Shown piece by piece: positions 33,375 through 44,380 of a stretch of DNA of 64,000 nt. Both the position numbers and the translations under genes were made by a program. How positions within the stretch are numbered: position 1 is the first letter of the stretch; each line of letters opens with the position of its first letter. Origin of the DNA: Apoderus coryli (lineage: Eukaryota; Arthropoda; Insecta; Coleoptera; Attelabidae); the NCBI GenBank assembly GCA_911728435.2, contig OU452212.1:7384563-7448562 (forward strand), in the 5' to 3' direction. The notes under the pieces were generated by a model that did no database searches, had not been told where the DNA came from, and was given only the letters and a program-made list of their open reading frames with translations.

Positions 33375-33740
33375 GTTGCGAAGATGCTCTTGTTTCCAAA
33401 ATTCTTCATTAATTAATACGACATAAAAGATTTAAATGAACTCTTTGAATCAATTCGGCATTGTTCTTCAACGCATTAACTGCATCTTGTATTTTGCCCC
33501 ACAGTTCTTCTTCACTATCGATTTGTTTGGAGTATATCATCGTTTTTAAAGATCCCCATAAAAAATAATCCAACGGAGTCGTATCCGGTGAGCGTGGCGG
33601 CTAGTATACAGGAGCGTCATTGCCTCTACCAATCCATCTGTCTTGTTACTGTTCATGTAAATAATTTCGAACTTTTAAAATAAAATGTCATGGAACATCG
33701 TGATGCAAAACCACATATCCTGTCGGAGTTGTAATGGCAA
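33375..33740 (-). pseudogene. Mariner-family transposase relic
   Basis: Minus-strand traces, 3' part of the gene: VRNYLHEQ then DRWIGRGNDAPVY, PPRSPDTTPLDYFLWGSLKT (third catalytic block) and a C-terminal helix region (SEEELWGKIQDAVNALKNNA). There are stops between blocks, and the first and second aspartates are not preserved. It belongs to the same broad family as the relics at 5760, 23320 and 27310. Confidence 0.8.
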
Positions 33741-33784
33741 ATCTTCTAACAAACCTGGCAAAGTATTTTGTAAAATAATAAAAT

Positions 33785-35084
33785 TTAAAAAAAAATAAGG
33801 AAATCAAAATCATTAAAAATGTTATTTTTGATATACCCTGTATAGTAATCGTAAATTTCGTACTCGAAATTGTAGTTTTGACACAAGCAGATGGTTTTAT
33901 AAAGAATGACTTTTTCTACTAAATCGACAAATAAAAAAGTTTTTCCTCTCTCAGTGGACACATTGTAGGTTTGGTAAAAGAGGACCATGTAACAACAATA
34001 GAGGTTTCCTTTATATTCCCGATGAAGAAATTCTATGCTCAGGAAAAAACGGCAATATTGTCCTTCGCCTTCATATAATAACGCATCAACATCACGCAAA
34101 GCGGCTACCATTAGTCATTAGTAGACCTAATTTGTCCATATCTTTAAAAGAAGCTTATTTAAATAAAGCCAATAACTTTCTGATCGATACGGTGTAATTA
34201 CTTATTTATAAAACCAACTTTAGTGTAATGCTCAATTCTATTCACGAGCCACTCTATAGAAGATCAGAAGAAAATACCATAAGATGTTATTCTATGATGA
34301 TACGATTACATCGCCAATCTCCACCAATCACAATAGCATGTGGGAGGAGTTTAAACAATCGCTCTGTACCTACTTTTAATGTTGGTGGGGGCGGAATAAC
34401 ACAGCCCGAGCACATGGCTGATGCAAGAATATAGCGGGAATCAGGAATGCCTGTTTACAGTTGGAATGCAACAAGTGGCGAGTATATTATCATCATCATA
34501 TGGTGTTTGTTTCCTATTCTGTTTCACCTCAACATGAAGTAGAGTCAAATGTCATAATTCTACTGATGAAGACGAGGCTGTGATATTGCCCTTAATCCCT
34601 AACCAGAGTTTTCTGGAATAAATGCAAATGGTTCCTTGTAGGCGAAGGCAGACTCAAGCTTTCCTAATATACAGACGAGTACCTACTTCAGATAACCATC
34701 ACCTCAAGTTTCAAATTTTAGAGTAAATTCGGAGAGTTTCATCTACGTTCGACATAAAGGCCCAACGAAGCTTTGCTCATCTATATTTTTTCTTTGAGTA
34801 ATCTTTTACTTTTGACATCTGGATTTGTTTTCAACTATAACAAAAGTGCTCAATTTTTCTGACATTTCTTTATCTTTGTTGAAGTCAAGTATATTTTTAC
34901 AGAGGCCTGATTTTTGAACTCTCATATGTCAGTTGCTTGATTGCATAGGAACCCTTGAGACTCTTAGGTCCAATGTGCCGACCAATGTATTTTTTAATGC
35001 CTTCAACGTATTCTAGAAAACAATTTTAACTCCTTTGTGGATGAGGTCTAGTCGGGCGTACCACATAGGGTACGTTCGAATCTA
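33785..35084. other. Intergenic, unassigned frames
   Basis: A 108-codon minus-strand frame (33785-34111) ends at an ACAGGGTATATC motif near 33837. It shows no recognised domain. The remainder has no clear gene. Confidence 0.4.
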
Positions 35085-35310
35085 GGTCCTCCTTTGATGT
35101 TCGATTTCATTTATTTATTAATGACACAGGTTGGGATTAGGTACTTTCAGTTTTTTCTCAAATATTGAGAGCTTGTTCTGTACCGAGAGTTACTGAGGTT
35201 ACGGATTTGGGGATCGTTATTGACGATCAAATAAATTTTCCCAAACAATTCAGAGCGAAATCATTAGAAGCTGTGCGTTCACATGGAGTTTTGTTGCGAA
35301 ACACATAAGA
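35085..35310 (+). pseudogene. LINE reverse transcriptase scrap
   Basis: Short traces FHLFINDTG (usual LFxLFINDI block, catalytic box deleted) and VTEVTDLGIVIDDQINFPKQ (thumb-adjacent KDLGVxxDxxLxF block). Degenerate and frameshifted. Confidence 0.6.
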
Positions 35311-35940
35311 CGTTAATTGGGAAAGTACTGTAATTGAAAAGGAAAGAGATGAAACAGAGTTGGACAGAAGACTGGCTTAGAACGTCCTATTAATAATCTC
35401 AACCTGCAAAGAACGTTCTGCTAAATATTCTTATTGAATGCTATATGACTTAATGAAGGTTAGTTTCTTGTAAAATACGTTGATTCAGGCTATTAAGAAT
35501 TTCAGAACTATAATGTCAATGTGTGTTTGATTAGCAAAGCTTTGCTGACTGAAACTGACCTATTCAATGATATTTGTCGATCTCTATACTAATAATTCAG
35601 TATTTGCTCAGTCAATATTCATTTCATCAGAATAAAAACTTTTTTTTTCATTTTGTATATAAAGCGCGCGCAAAATAAACAACAATTCCAATATTTTTAC
35701 AAGAAATGGGAACAATATAATGAATAGCCTGTAGATATTTGCCACATACACTTCACACTGTTTCTGTATGGCCACTATGCTGCCGGGATGTTTTTGTTGA
35801 AATAGAGAGTGGTGAGGACTCGTTGACACAAGACAGGAAGTTTCAGCTATTATTAGATTGAACTGTTCGTTCAATTCTTTATGGTATTTAGGTAAACAAA
35901 GAGCATAGGGTAGCTCAAAGTAGATACTTTATATTGTTTG

Positions 35941-36380
35941 TTTCAATAAGTCCGTAGGATGACACATAGATGGCGTTACTACATTTTTTCCATATGATTT
36001 TTATTTAATACTAACCTTCAAACGATAGAGAAGTGGATTGCTGAATTTAAATGAGGTCGAACCAGCAGAAATGATACAGAGCGCAGTGGACGCCCAACTG
36101 AGCCTGTTATTCCAGAAAACGTCAAACAAAATCACAAATTGGTTATGAACGATGGCAAATTGAAGGTGCACAAGCTAGCTGACATTGTAAAGATATCAGA
36201 TGGTAGTGTTTTTATCATTTTACACAAACATTTTGGTATGCGAAAGCTCTGTGCAAAGTGATACGAATTGATGCTTCAGAGGAGTGTTTGGCGATGTTAA
36301 ACCACAATCAAATAGAATTCTTTCGTCGATATGTGACAATGGATGTTTTTGCAGCTTTATTTCATATTTTACTGCTATGG
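35941..36380 (+). pseudogene. Mariner relic: 5' end and helix-turn-helix domain
   Basis: 35941-36030 is the 5' terminal and leader sequence shared with the fragments at 8940-9880 and 55375-55455. Coding traces follow: WIAEFK-stop-GRTSRNDTERSGRP, KLKVHKLADIVKISDGSVFI, HFGMRKLCAK-stop and NSFVDM or FFRRYVTMD in alternate frames. These are the N-terminal DNA-binding domain and linker of a classical mariner transposase. The catalytic domain is lost after the first block. It holds the unoccupied version of the site where a LINE inserted at 9052. Confidence 0.85.
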
Positions 36381-36639
36381 TTATTTAAAAATTTACACCT
36401 CCACATAGTTATGCAACATCTGTCCTTGTTCAAAAGCTTCTTTAAGTTTTGAACTTCACATTCCTTGTAAAAATTACAAAACAATTTGTTTAACAAAGTA
36501 AACATATTTATTGGCATAGCGGACCCAATTTAAAGGCAGGTTCGGATCCCAAAATCTTTCATATCATTTAATCTCAGTTTGTACAGTTCGTCACATCGGC
36601 ATGTCCCGAGTAATACCAAATATTAAAGATATCTTGACT
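36381..36639. other. Short intergenic stretch
   Basis: No feature recognised between the mariner relic and the LINE. Confidence 0.5.
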
Positions 36640-38470
36640 CTCCGGTTGGCTGTGTCGGGGACACCCTAGTGAATGTTTCCGATCATCACATCTCTCTCTC
36701 AGATATTTTAGAGGCAATTGTTGGCTTGGAAGTGAGGAAGTCGGCCGGTCCCGACGGAATCCCAGCCTTGCTTCTCAGGAATTGTAGCTTTTCGCTTGCT
36801 AGACCGCTTCAAATTATTTTCAATCATTCGGTCTCCACTGGCACTTTCCCTGTATTATGGAAAACTAGTTTCATTACCCCTATTTTTAAATCCGGCAACA
36901 GAAATGAAGTAACAAATTACCGACCGGTCTGTATATTGAATTCAATTCCGAAACTATTCGAAAACCTGATCACTCGTTATCTGACGGCCACTCTAGGGCC
37001 ATTAGTGATCTCCGATCAATTTGGATTTCAGGCAGGTGAATCTACCGAGCTCAATCTCCTCGAATTCACAAACTACTTGTCCCGGGCTTTGGAGCACGGA
37101 TATCAAGTTCATGCCATTTACACCGACTTCTCTAAGGCTTTCGACAGTGTCAACCATCGGCTTCTCATTGAGAAGCTTGGGATTGTTGGAGTCTCTGCGC
37201 CTATGTTGGACTGGTTGGGGAGCTACTTATGTGGTAGAACTCAGGTTGTCCGGATCAATGAGTTTCATTCCAGGCCCATATTAGTTTCATCTGGTGTTCC
37301 TCAGGGGTCTCATTTGGGCCCCTTATTATTTAACTTATTTGTCAATGACATAGAGCAATGTTTCGTTCATAGTGAGATCAAGTTATTTGCGGATGATCTA
37401 AAGTGTTATAGGCGTATTGCAGGCCCATCCGATTGCTACCTTTTGCAGGAGGATATTATTCGGCTTGTGCATTGGTGCGAGGCGAATGGGTTGGATTTGA
37501 ATATATCGAAGTGCTTTTGCGTTAATTTTAACCGTACTAGGGATCCACTTTTTCACGAATACTTTATTGACCGGGACGCTATGGATTATAAGGCTTTGGT
37601 CAAGGATCTGGGTGTCTACTTGGATTCTTCACTGAGCTACACCGACCACATCAGGCGCGCGACATCGCGGTCCATTAAGATGTTGGGCTTCATCAGACGT
37701 TGTTCGGGGGATTTCAGTCAGATTGGTACATTCAGAGCCCTGTACACATCCCTTGTGAGGCCGCATTTGGAGTACGCCTCTGCGGTGTGATCTCCATCTT
37801 ATGTTTGTCACACTGTCTGTATCGAGAGGGTTCAGCACCGTTTTCTAAGGTACGTTCATTTTAGACTCGGCCGTGAACGACCCGTTAATTTTAACTTAAA
37901 CTACGGCGTGTTGCTGAGTGAGCTGGAGTTGGCTACATTGGGCGCCCGCAGGGTTGTCAGGGACCTGACTATACTATATAAAATTTTAAACAATACTCTT
38001 TTATCTTCTAGTCTTTTATCCCAGATTGGTTTTCATGTTCCCCCTAGACAAAGCAGAAGTTCTGATCTCTTTCACGTCTCGTTCCACCGCGCGAACTACG
38101 CCATGAATACCTTTGTCACCAGAGTGGCGCGACTGGCGAATCGTTGTTCTAATCATAACATCGATTTCTTTGCACCATTTGGTGAGTTCGCCGGTCGCTT
38201 GAGGAGGCGGTCTAGAGATGAATGGTTTCCCTAATTCCTTGTTTTTAAAATTTAAAATAAATTATCATTCATTAATTCCTTAACATCAGCGAGCGTTGGA
38301 GTCCTGCGAGCTGTTGTATGTCGCGCAATTGCTGGTTTTTTGTTTTATTAAGTTCAATTGTAATGGATAGTCTAGAGTTATGTAAGTTTTATAATTTCTG
38401 TATTATGTTGTATGCTATGGTTTTGTACATGTTGTAATAATGGACTTTGTCCGTAGATTAATAAATAAAT
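36640..38470 (+). mobile_element. 5'-truncated LINE, best-preserved copy in the window
   Basis: Jockey-like non-LTR retrotransposon containing the complete reverse transcriptase and C-terminal domain, a 235-base 3' UTR, and an AATAAATAAATAAATA tail. The endonuclease part is missing. It is GC-richer (about 45-50%) than its surroundings, as expected for a recent insertion. No target duplication could be fixed because the 5' edge is uncertain by 20-30 bases. Confidence 0.9.
36669..38234 (+). pseudogene. LINE reverse transcriptase with one nonsense codon
   Basis: One frame of 522 codons broken only by TGA at 37788-37790, where the family usually has tryptophan (YASAV-stop-SPSYV). Order: VRKSAGPDGIPALLLRNCSF (start of reverse transcriptase), FITPIFKSGNRNEVTNYRPV, YTDFSKAFDSVNHRLL, SSGVPQGSHLGPLLFNLFVN, catalytic IKLFADDLKCY, LNISKCFCVNF, VKDLGVYLDSSLSYTDH, then the C-terminal region (IERVQHRFLRYVHFRLG) to DEWFP-stop. 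There is no start codon of its own, since the element is 5'-truncated. Intact apart from one point change, so recent. Confidence 0.93.
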
Positions 38471-39849
38471 AAATACATAACTAAATATCTAAAAGTAGTA
38501 ACAAAAAAATTATACGCAATTTTTTTACGTTTTACCTTATAGTTATCAAATTAATGTCATATGGAGCTTCAGGAATTAACTGCTGTATCTGTTCCCGTGA
38601 TAGAACTTTTGATTTGTTCGCTGTAGAGCCGTCCGACTGTGGCTTTAGGAAAGCTTGTAATTTTTGATATTTTGAAATGTCGATATCTTCTTTTGCATTA
38701 AGAGTAATAACTTGACCACAAAGTACATGATGCTGTCATCTTCGTAGACAATTCGGCAAAATACGAAATATCAACGTGTTCGGAGCACACAATTTACGAG
38801 AAATAAATTTGACGTTGAACTTAGAAATAAATAACACTGCGATTAAAAAACTGCATTTTTAATGATACTGATAATGTTTTATGGTACCTTTAGCTACGTA
38901 CTCGTTTATTGACAAAATAAATTTGTGTATTTTTGTGCCGAATATGAATCCTCATTTCTATGTTTGTAATATTGAAATCAGTATTTATAAATACGCGGCT
39001 GCCTTTGGCGATGTGGGTTTTGTTGTGGCATTTTGTCCAAACATCCATTTATGTGTAGATACACCTACATGGCATGTGTGAAGAAAAATATATGTGTTCC
39101 TATCAATCAGTGCAGTCAGTAGATGCAACAAACAATGAACAGTTGATTGTGTATGAATAATTCGATCATTATGCTTTCAAATAACAAAATATTAGCGGCT
39201 ATTGTGATTTATAGTGCTATTCAGGCAATTGTTTGCAGTGTTTTTAATGTTGATATATAATAATAATAATACATGACTTTATTTCCCAAATATAGCAACA
39301 ATATATCAGTTTATAATTTAACATTTGAGAAATTAAGGGAAGTTCACCATAATGGTCCTCTACATTTTATCTTAAACAAACAACAAAGAAAGAGGATCTT
39401 ATTGATTCTCCCTCGTAAACGAGTGACGGTCTGTATTTGAGCGGCGTCTCTCATTTAAATGTTACTTAATTGAATGTAGAAAACTATTTTCAAATAAAAA
39501 AGAAAGTCAATTATATTTTACTATTATTTATTAAATCAACTATTTAAAATATAAGAAAATCAATTCGGTGAAAAACGACAAGTATTAAAATCAACAAATT
39601 ATAATAATCAAAAGTTCGTACTTACATTACAATTATCTTCATTGCCAACACAGTTGATATTTCGTTCGCGTTAATAAAATATTTGATATTTATAATGATT
39701 AAAATTAAAAACGAATCGCGTTAAATAAACTATAAATCTTAAGACACTACCCAACGGGGGGATTAGTGCTTCTCGGACCTGAAGTTTACTTCACCGAAGT
39801 TTGGAGAGAAGACCCCGTTTTTTTCTGTTGCGTAAAAATGTATAACCTT
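38471..39849. other. Intergenic, possible LINE 3' scrap
   Basis: No gene recognised. Near 39255-39420 a run of ATA repeats followed by CATGACTTTATTTCCCAA resembles a minus-strand LINE 3' end with its tail, without coding sequence. Confidence 0.4.
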
Positions 39850-40085
39850 TGATTTTCTCCACTCTTCCGAATATGGACCAATGCAATTGTCTATTCTTAG
39901 CGTCGGTCGTACAGTTTTTTGTTGAATTTGCAATTTGTCTATTAGGTACAATACCAATGTTAGAGTCATGAACTTGTCTAAACTTTGATGAACTTTTAAA
40001 AATTACTAATCAGCGTAAAATACCTCGTTCGACCGGATGCAATATTTTTATTACAATATACCGGGTGTGACAATATTCTCACACT
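39850..40085 (+). repeat. Dispersed repeat R2, copy 1
   Basis: About 230 bases are ~90% identical to 61440-61680 in the same orientation (TCTATTCTTAGCGTCGGTCG, TTGCAATTTGTCTATTAGGT). Both end in the terminal-like motif CCGGGTGTGACAATAT. Probably a MITE or foldback arm; the partner arm was not found. Confidence 0.85.
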
Positions 40086-41222
40086 AATTAAAATAAGTAA
40101 ATACATATAAAATCATTAATAACAAGATAACAATGAACAATTGTGTAATATATTTTCCATCAAAACCAACAATAATAACATTGACAAATTCTAAGCATTA
40201 TGCTCTAAGCAGAATTGGTTGCTTTCATTTACAGTAAGTTTGTAGTAAAAATTTCACGGTTTTCAAAAATCTAGAAGCTTACTCTCATTTTTGGAATTTA
40301 AGTTCTTTAAAAAGTAGCAATACCTACTTTAAATGTGCTTAAAAGAAGCGAAACAAGTAAAAAAAATTACCACTTTTGGTTAAAACTACTACATTTTGTG
40401 CTGATCAAAGCACAAAATAAATACTAAGTAAGTCAGTTTTTTTAACATCATTTGCTGTCAGTTAAGTAGGTAAAAAGCTTCTAAATTCGACAAAAAACAT
40501 AAAATGAAAATGAAATTAACAATTTGCCGTATTTATTCAAAGTTAAATATTAAGTAAACTCTCGCTCATCGTTAGTTTTGTCCTAAACTACTATTTGCAT
40601 CTATGCTAGATATCAAGACCAAGCCCCTATAGTAGAATATATGATAAAAGCTCGTGGCGTACGATACATATATAGGTACGTATACAGAATATATAAAAAA
40701 GCTCTCTTTCAATATAAGAGAAAACTAAATCGGCTTTCCGCAAACATAAAAGTCACAATTCCAAACGAGATTTGCCAAGTTTACGATATTATTCCAGTGC
40801 CATTCTTACTATATAGAAAGCCCTTATCGAGATTTTCGTTTTCTTGAATCCTTTTCAATGTTCAGCTATATAGAAGACGGTATATATACCTACCTACGGC
40901 TCGTATTCAACACAGAAGTATTGGAAAAATTGAAACTAATATATTATTTTATAGATATAAGAAAAGAAGAAGAAAAGTAACTGAGAGAACGAGCTTCAAA
41001 TTCATTGTCAACTATAATAGTTTTATGTGTATTTGATGTCTATTCCACAAGAAATAATATTTGAATGATGGTCAACCTTGGAGTCGATTAGGTCCCCGGC
41101 CATTGTCGCCGCCTTTTTTAATGAAATATGCTCGTGGACTCCTAACTTATTTAAGGTTTTATGTCAAAAATGACGTTTGAGGGCTCTAAAATCATTATAA
41201 CATTTTTCTATAATGAAATGTA
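40086..41222. other. Intergenic, no gene recognised
   Basis: AT-rich with TACCTACC-type runs near 40888. Confidence 0.5.
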
Positions 41223-41700
41223 ATGCGCTATGGTGGCAGAACATGTGATCAGCCTGCGACGGTTTTGGATGCATTTAGTGAGTATTTCGAGAGTGTTTTC
41301 TTACCATCATCTGCTATGTCAGCGGACAGTACCGTGCACTCTATAGTAAACACTACCACGGATGTTAATGCTATCACATCGGATGATATAATGGCTGTTC
41401 GCCGAAAGCTGAAGAATAAGATGACGGCGAGTCCCGATCTGGTACCTTCTTTTCTTGTCAGGGATTGTATTGGAGCTTTTGTGGAGCCTAATTTTGAAGA
41501 CACAAAAATACCCTGATGTATGGAAGCGGGCGAGGGTTGTTCCTGTTTTGAAATCAGGAGATAAGTGTGAGATAACCAATTATCGCCCCGTGTCTATTCT
41601 GTCGAATTTCTCTAAGATATTTGAAACAATTTTATATGCGCGTATTTACAATAATCTGTGTAACGATATCTCTGTGTTTCAACATGGATTTATTGAATGA
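41223..41700 (+). pseudogene. LINE fragment, start of reverse transcriptase
   Basis: Frame one: VLDAFSEYFESVFLPSSAMS (linker before the reverse transcriptase) and RRKLKNKMTASPDLVPSFLV (usual KSxGPDxIPxxLL block). A frameshift near 41500 leads to YPDVWKRARVVPVLKSGDKC, ITNYRPVSILSNFSKIFETI, then ISVFQHGFIE-stop at 41700. The catalytic palm and everything after are missing, so it is truncated at both ends. Confidence 0.88.
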
Positions 41701-44177
41701 CTTAATATTCGTGCCAACCGTTTATTTTATTTACAGCATTCTGATCGTTATTTTTTGAGGTTTGAGTAAAAAAGGTTATAGATAAATATCCCCTCCGCCA
41801 TACCCTGTCAATGTTAAGATAGAGGACACCCTATTTACACAACCCTCTACGATAGAAAAAAAATCACCAGCTTCTATATCAACATTCAATTGTGGACATT
41901 TAAAACGCCGCGGCACGATATGCATTGAGAGAGGCATTCATCATAACCAAATTTCAAACAATGGCACCACTGATTGGTGAGAGACAATAATCAAGAGAAA
42001 GGTTTTTGCTATGTCAATTTTGTTTTTGTTATGTACAGAACGCACAATACGAGTAGGCTGGCTAACAAACACTACAACACGGGACAATTTACAACCCATT
42101 CATTTCCAGATCAATAATCATAATGTGAGTGGAATTTTGATATTTATTTGTCCTCAATTATTCTGCAATTTGTTGATAAAAATACGATAAAGTTTGATGG
42201 TTAGTAATGGTCGCCACAGACACTCATGCTTGATGGACGATTTGCTTGTGTTTTTTCTTATTAACCATTTTTCAATCAAAACAACGTTTCGGCAACGTAA
42301 ATCAGTTGCTTTCTTCAGGTTATAATACAAAATGGTCCAAATAGATCTAAAGTATTTTCATTGGCCATTCATTTGTATAGGATATTGGTTTGACATTAAA
42401 TAAAACTTAGTGTTTTGTTTGTGAGCCCCATCCCAAGAATATAAAGCGAAATATCATGACTTTAAACATATAATAAAGTTCGGGTGGTTGGGGGTGAAGC
42501 GGTGGTACACAAAATCAACAGTAGTCTTGAAGTTCCCCTTCAAAAACAAAAACTACGTGTTTTTCAGCGTTGCAAGTTTTAAAATGGAAACGCTGTATAC
42601 CATCTCTTTCGTTAGTTTGACAATTATTTCAGGTGAGTTATGCGGTGAAAAGGGAAATCTATTTTAGCTTTTAATTCATCCTAATTTCGTTAGTGGTAGA
42701 AACCTGTAAAATCAATCAAATTAGTTACCAGTAAGTGTGTACTTCAATAAGTGTAGAAATCTGTAACGTATTCGATCGATAAATTCTATATGGAAAGCAA
42801 CCTTTCCTTGAGTTTCGTATATAGCACGTCGATATTCTCGTCTGTACTTTACTGTACACTCGACAGATGGCAACAGTAGTCAAATAAATATCATAATATA
42901 ATGTACAGAGTGAGTCAATGTCTAATAATAAATATCTAATAAAGACATCGAATATTAACTAAGTATAGATTATTTTAAACTGTGATAAAGATGTGAATGT
43001 TATTTGACATTTCCTTAAATTATGATATGGCATTGTTTAATAAGGATAAGATAAGCGTTTAGGAAAACAAATTAATAACTAATTTACAATATTTTATTCC
43101 ATCCCATTTTATATGGGGTTTTAAATCACATAAGATGTAATTAGAAACAAGTTTTAAAATTACATTTGAAAATTGTTAAATCACTATTTAAATTATTCAA
43201 ATTTGCTAAAAAAATACCGGGTGTTCCATTTAAAATGCAAAAACTGATCGCATGTGCGAATAACCTAGAAGTAATTAGTAATAAGTTATGGCTACTGTGA
43301 AAAATATCAACAAAATATTGCCTATCTAAAAACATATTTTAAATTGCATTCTAAAGGTAATTCAGAGTAATTTGGATTAGTAATCACAGTGGGAACATAA
43401 TATAGTTTCAATTTTTATTATTATTCATCTTTATTATTAGTTCTGGAAGGAGTTTTAATTGTATTTCTAGCCCTTTTAAGTTTTCAGTAGCCGGAGACCC
43501 CGACAGGCGATAAGACAACGAACTTTCTGTTTTTTCCAATATTAACATTTTTTGTTGTTAAACAGTGGCGTCGTGCTAGGCATAACGGCCATTGAACATA
43601 AACTCAGAAGTGTTGCCAACTCACCAGCAATTGAACGTAGGCAAAGGGTTTAAAAAAGGGTTCAAAAATTGAAAAAATCATACATCTTAAACATATACGA
43701 AATATTGAATTATACTTCATTGGTTTAATAGAGTATAACCTAAAAAAAATAACCATATAAACTTAAAAAAATAATAATTCACTAGATGATGGTTAAATTA
43801 CCAAGTTGCAGAAGGCCAATAAACAAACTAATAATAATAATAACATACAAAATGCAGAAATGGTAGAAAAAAGGTCAACAAAATTAGACCGTAAAAATGA
43901 TACATATTTAGCCTTTTAAGTAGTTGAATTGGTGTTAAAAATAAAATTAAAAAATAATTATGTACCATAGGCGTCCGTCAAAAAATATTTTATTTGGAAA
44001 TATAGCTTGCCACAAAGAGTCTTCCGAGAAAGTTAAATAGCAAAAAGTTCAAAAAATATTACTTTTAACTTATTTTTAATTAAAAGGATGTGTTTGGTGA
44101 CATCTAGTTTTATCGTTGGTAGTACGCCGAGTGAACAACAGTTCCTATATCGGCTGCCTGGGAGGTCTCTGACCCCA
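41701..44177. other. Intergenic with one Penelope-type motif
   Basis: No coding gene. It contains the hammerhead-like motif at 42286-42318 and a terminal-type motif ACCGGGTGTTCCATTT at about 43217. Confidence 0.45.
42286..42318 (-). ncRNA. Hammerhead-like motif, Penelope-type remnant
   Basis: Minus strand: CTGAAGA (42318-42312), helix GCAAC (42296-42292 complement with 42305-42309) closing an 8-base loop, then CGAAAC (42291-42286). This is the CUGANGA-helix II-GAAA layout seen in Penelope 3' regions. No Penelope coding sequence is adjacent, so it is a scrap. Confidence 0.45.
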
Positions 44178-44380
44178 TAAAGCAACTACCAACACATAGA
44201 CGCGCCGATACTCCCTTAAGCGGGATCGCCTATATTTGACATGGGTTTGTTTAACAAAACAAGACTTAAAATCCGAGAGTTTGTCTGTCAACCACTATAC
44301 TTTCACCAGACGGCCGTTTCGTCGATCCACGACTCATCAGTGGTGATCGTCAGTAGTTGACAGCCAAACTCTCGTAAATA
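44178..44380 (-). repeat. Hammerhead-associated repeat, copy 2
   Basis: Contains the 52-base block identical to 1-52 (44178-44229), the 67-base segment matching 55-121 in reverse (44242-44308), and the hammerhead core immediately beyond. Read on the minus strand the order is ribozyme, cleavage-site segment, 12-base spacer, 52-base block. It probably represents part of a Penelope-like pseudo-LTR or a small retrozyme-type element; no protein-coding part is adjacent. Confidence 0.8.
44274..44374 (-). ncRNA. Type I hammerhead ribozyme with extended helix I
   Basis: All conserved parts are present on the minus strand. Helix I 5' strand ends in CACCA (44345-44341), core CTGATGA (44340-44334), helix II GTCG/CGAC closing a TGGAT loop (44333-44321), GAAAC (44320-44316), a 2-bp helix III with GGCC loop, and the GTC triplet (ending 44309). 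It is followed by TGGTG (44308-44304), which pairs with CACCA. Helix I extends outward through GTCAAC/GTTGAC and CGAGAGTTTG/CAAACTCTCG with internal loops. Predicted self-cleavage is between 44309 and 44308. Tiny helix III and open helix I are characteristic of retroelement hammerheads in animals. Confidence 0.88.

Noticed and set aside
33785..34111. 108-codon minus-strand frame
   Set aside because: No recognisable domain, and it ends at a repeat tip. Kept only as a note in the intergenic entry.
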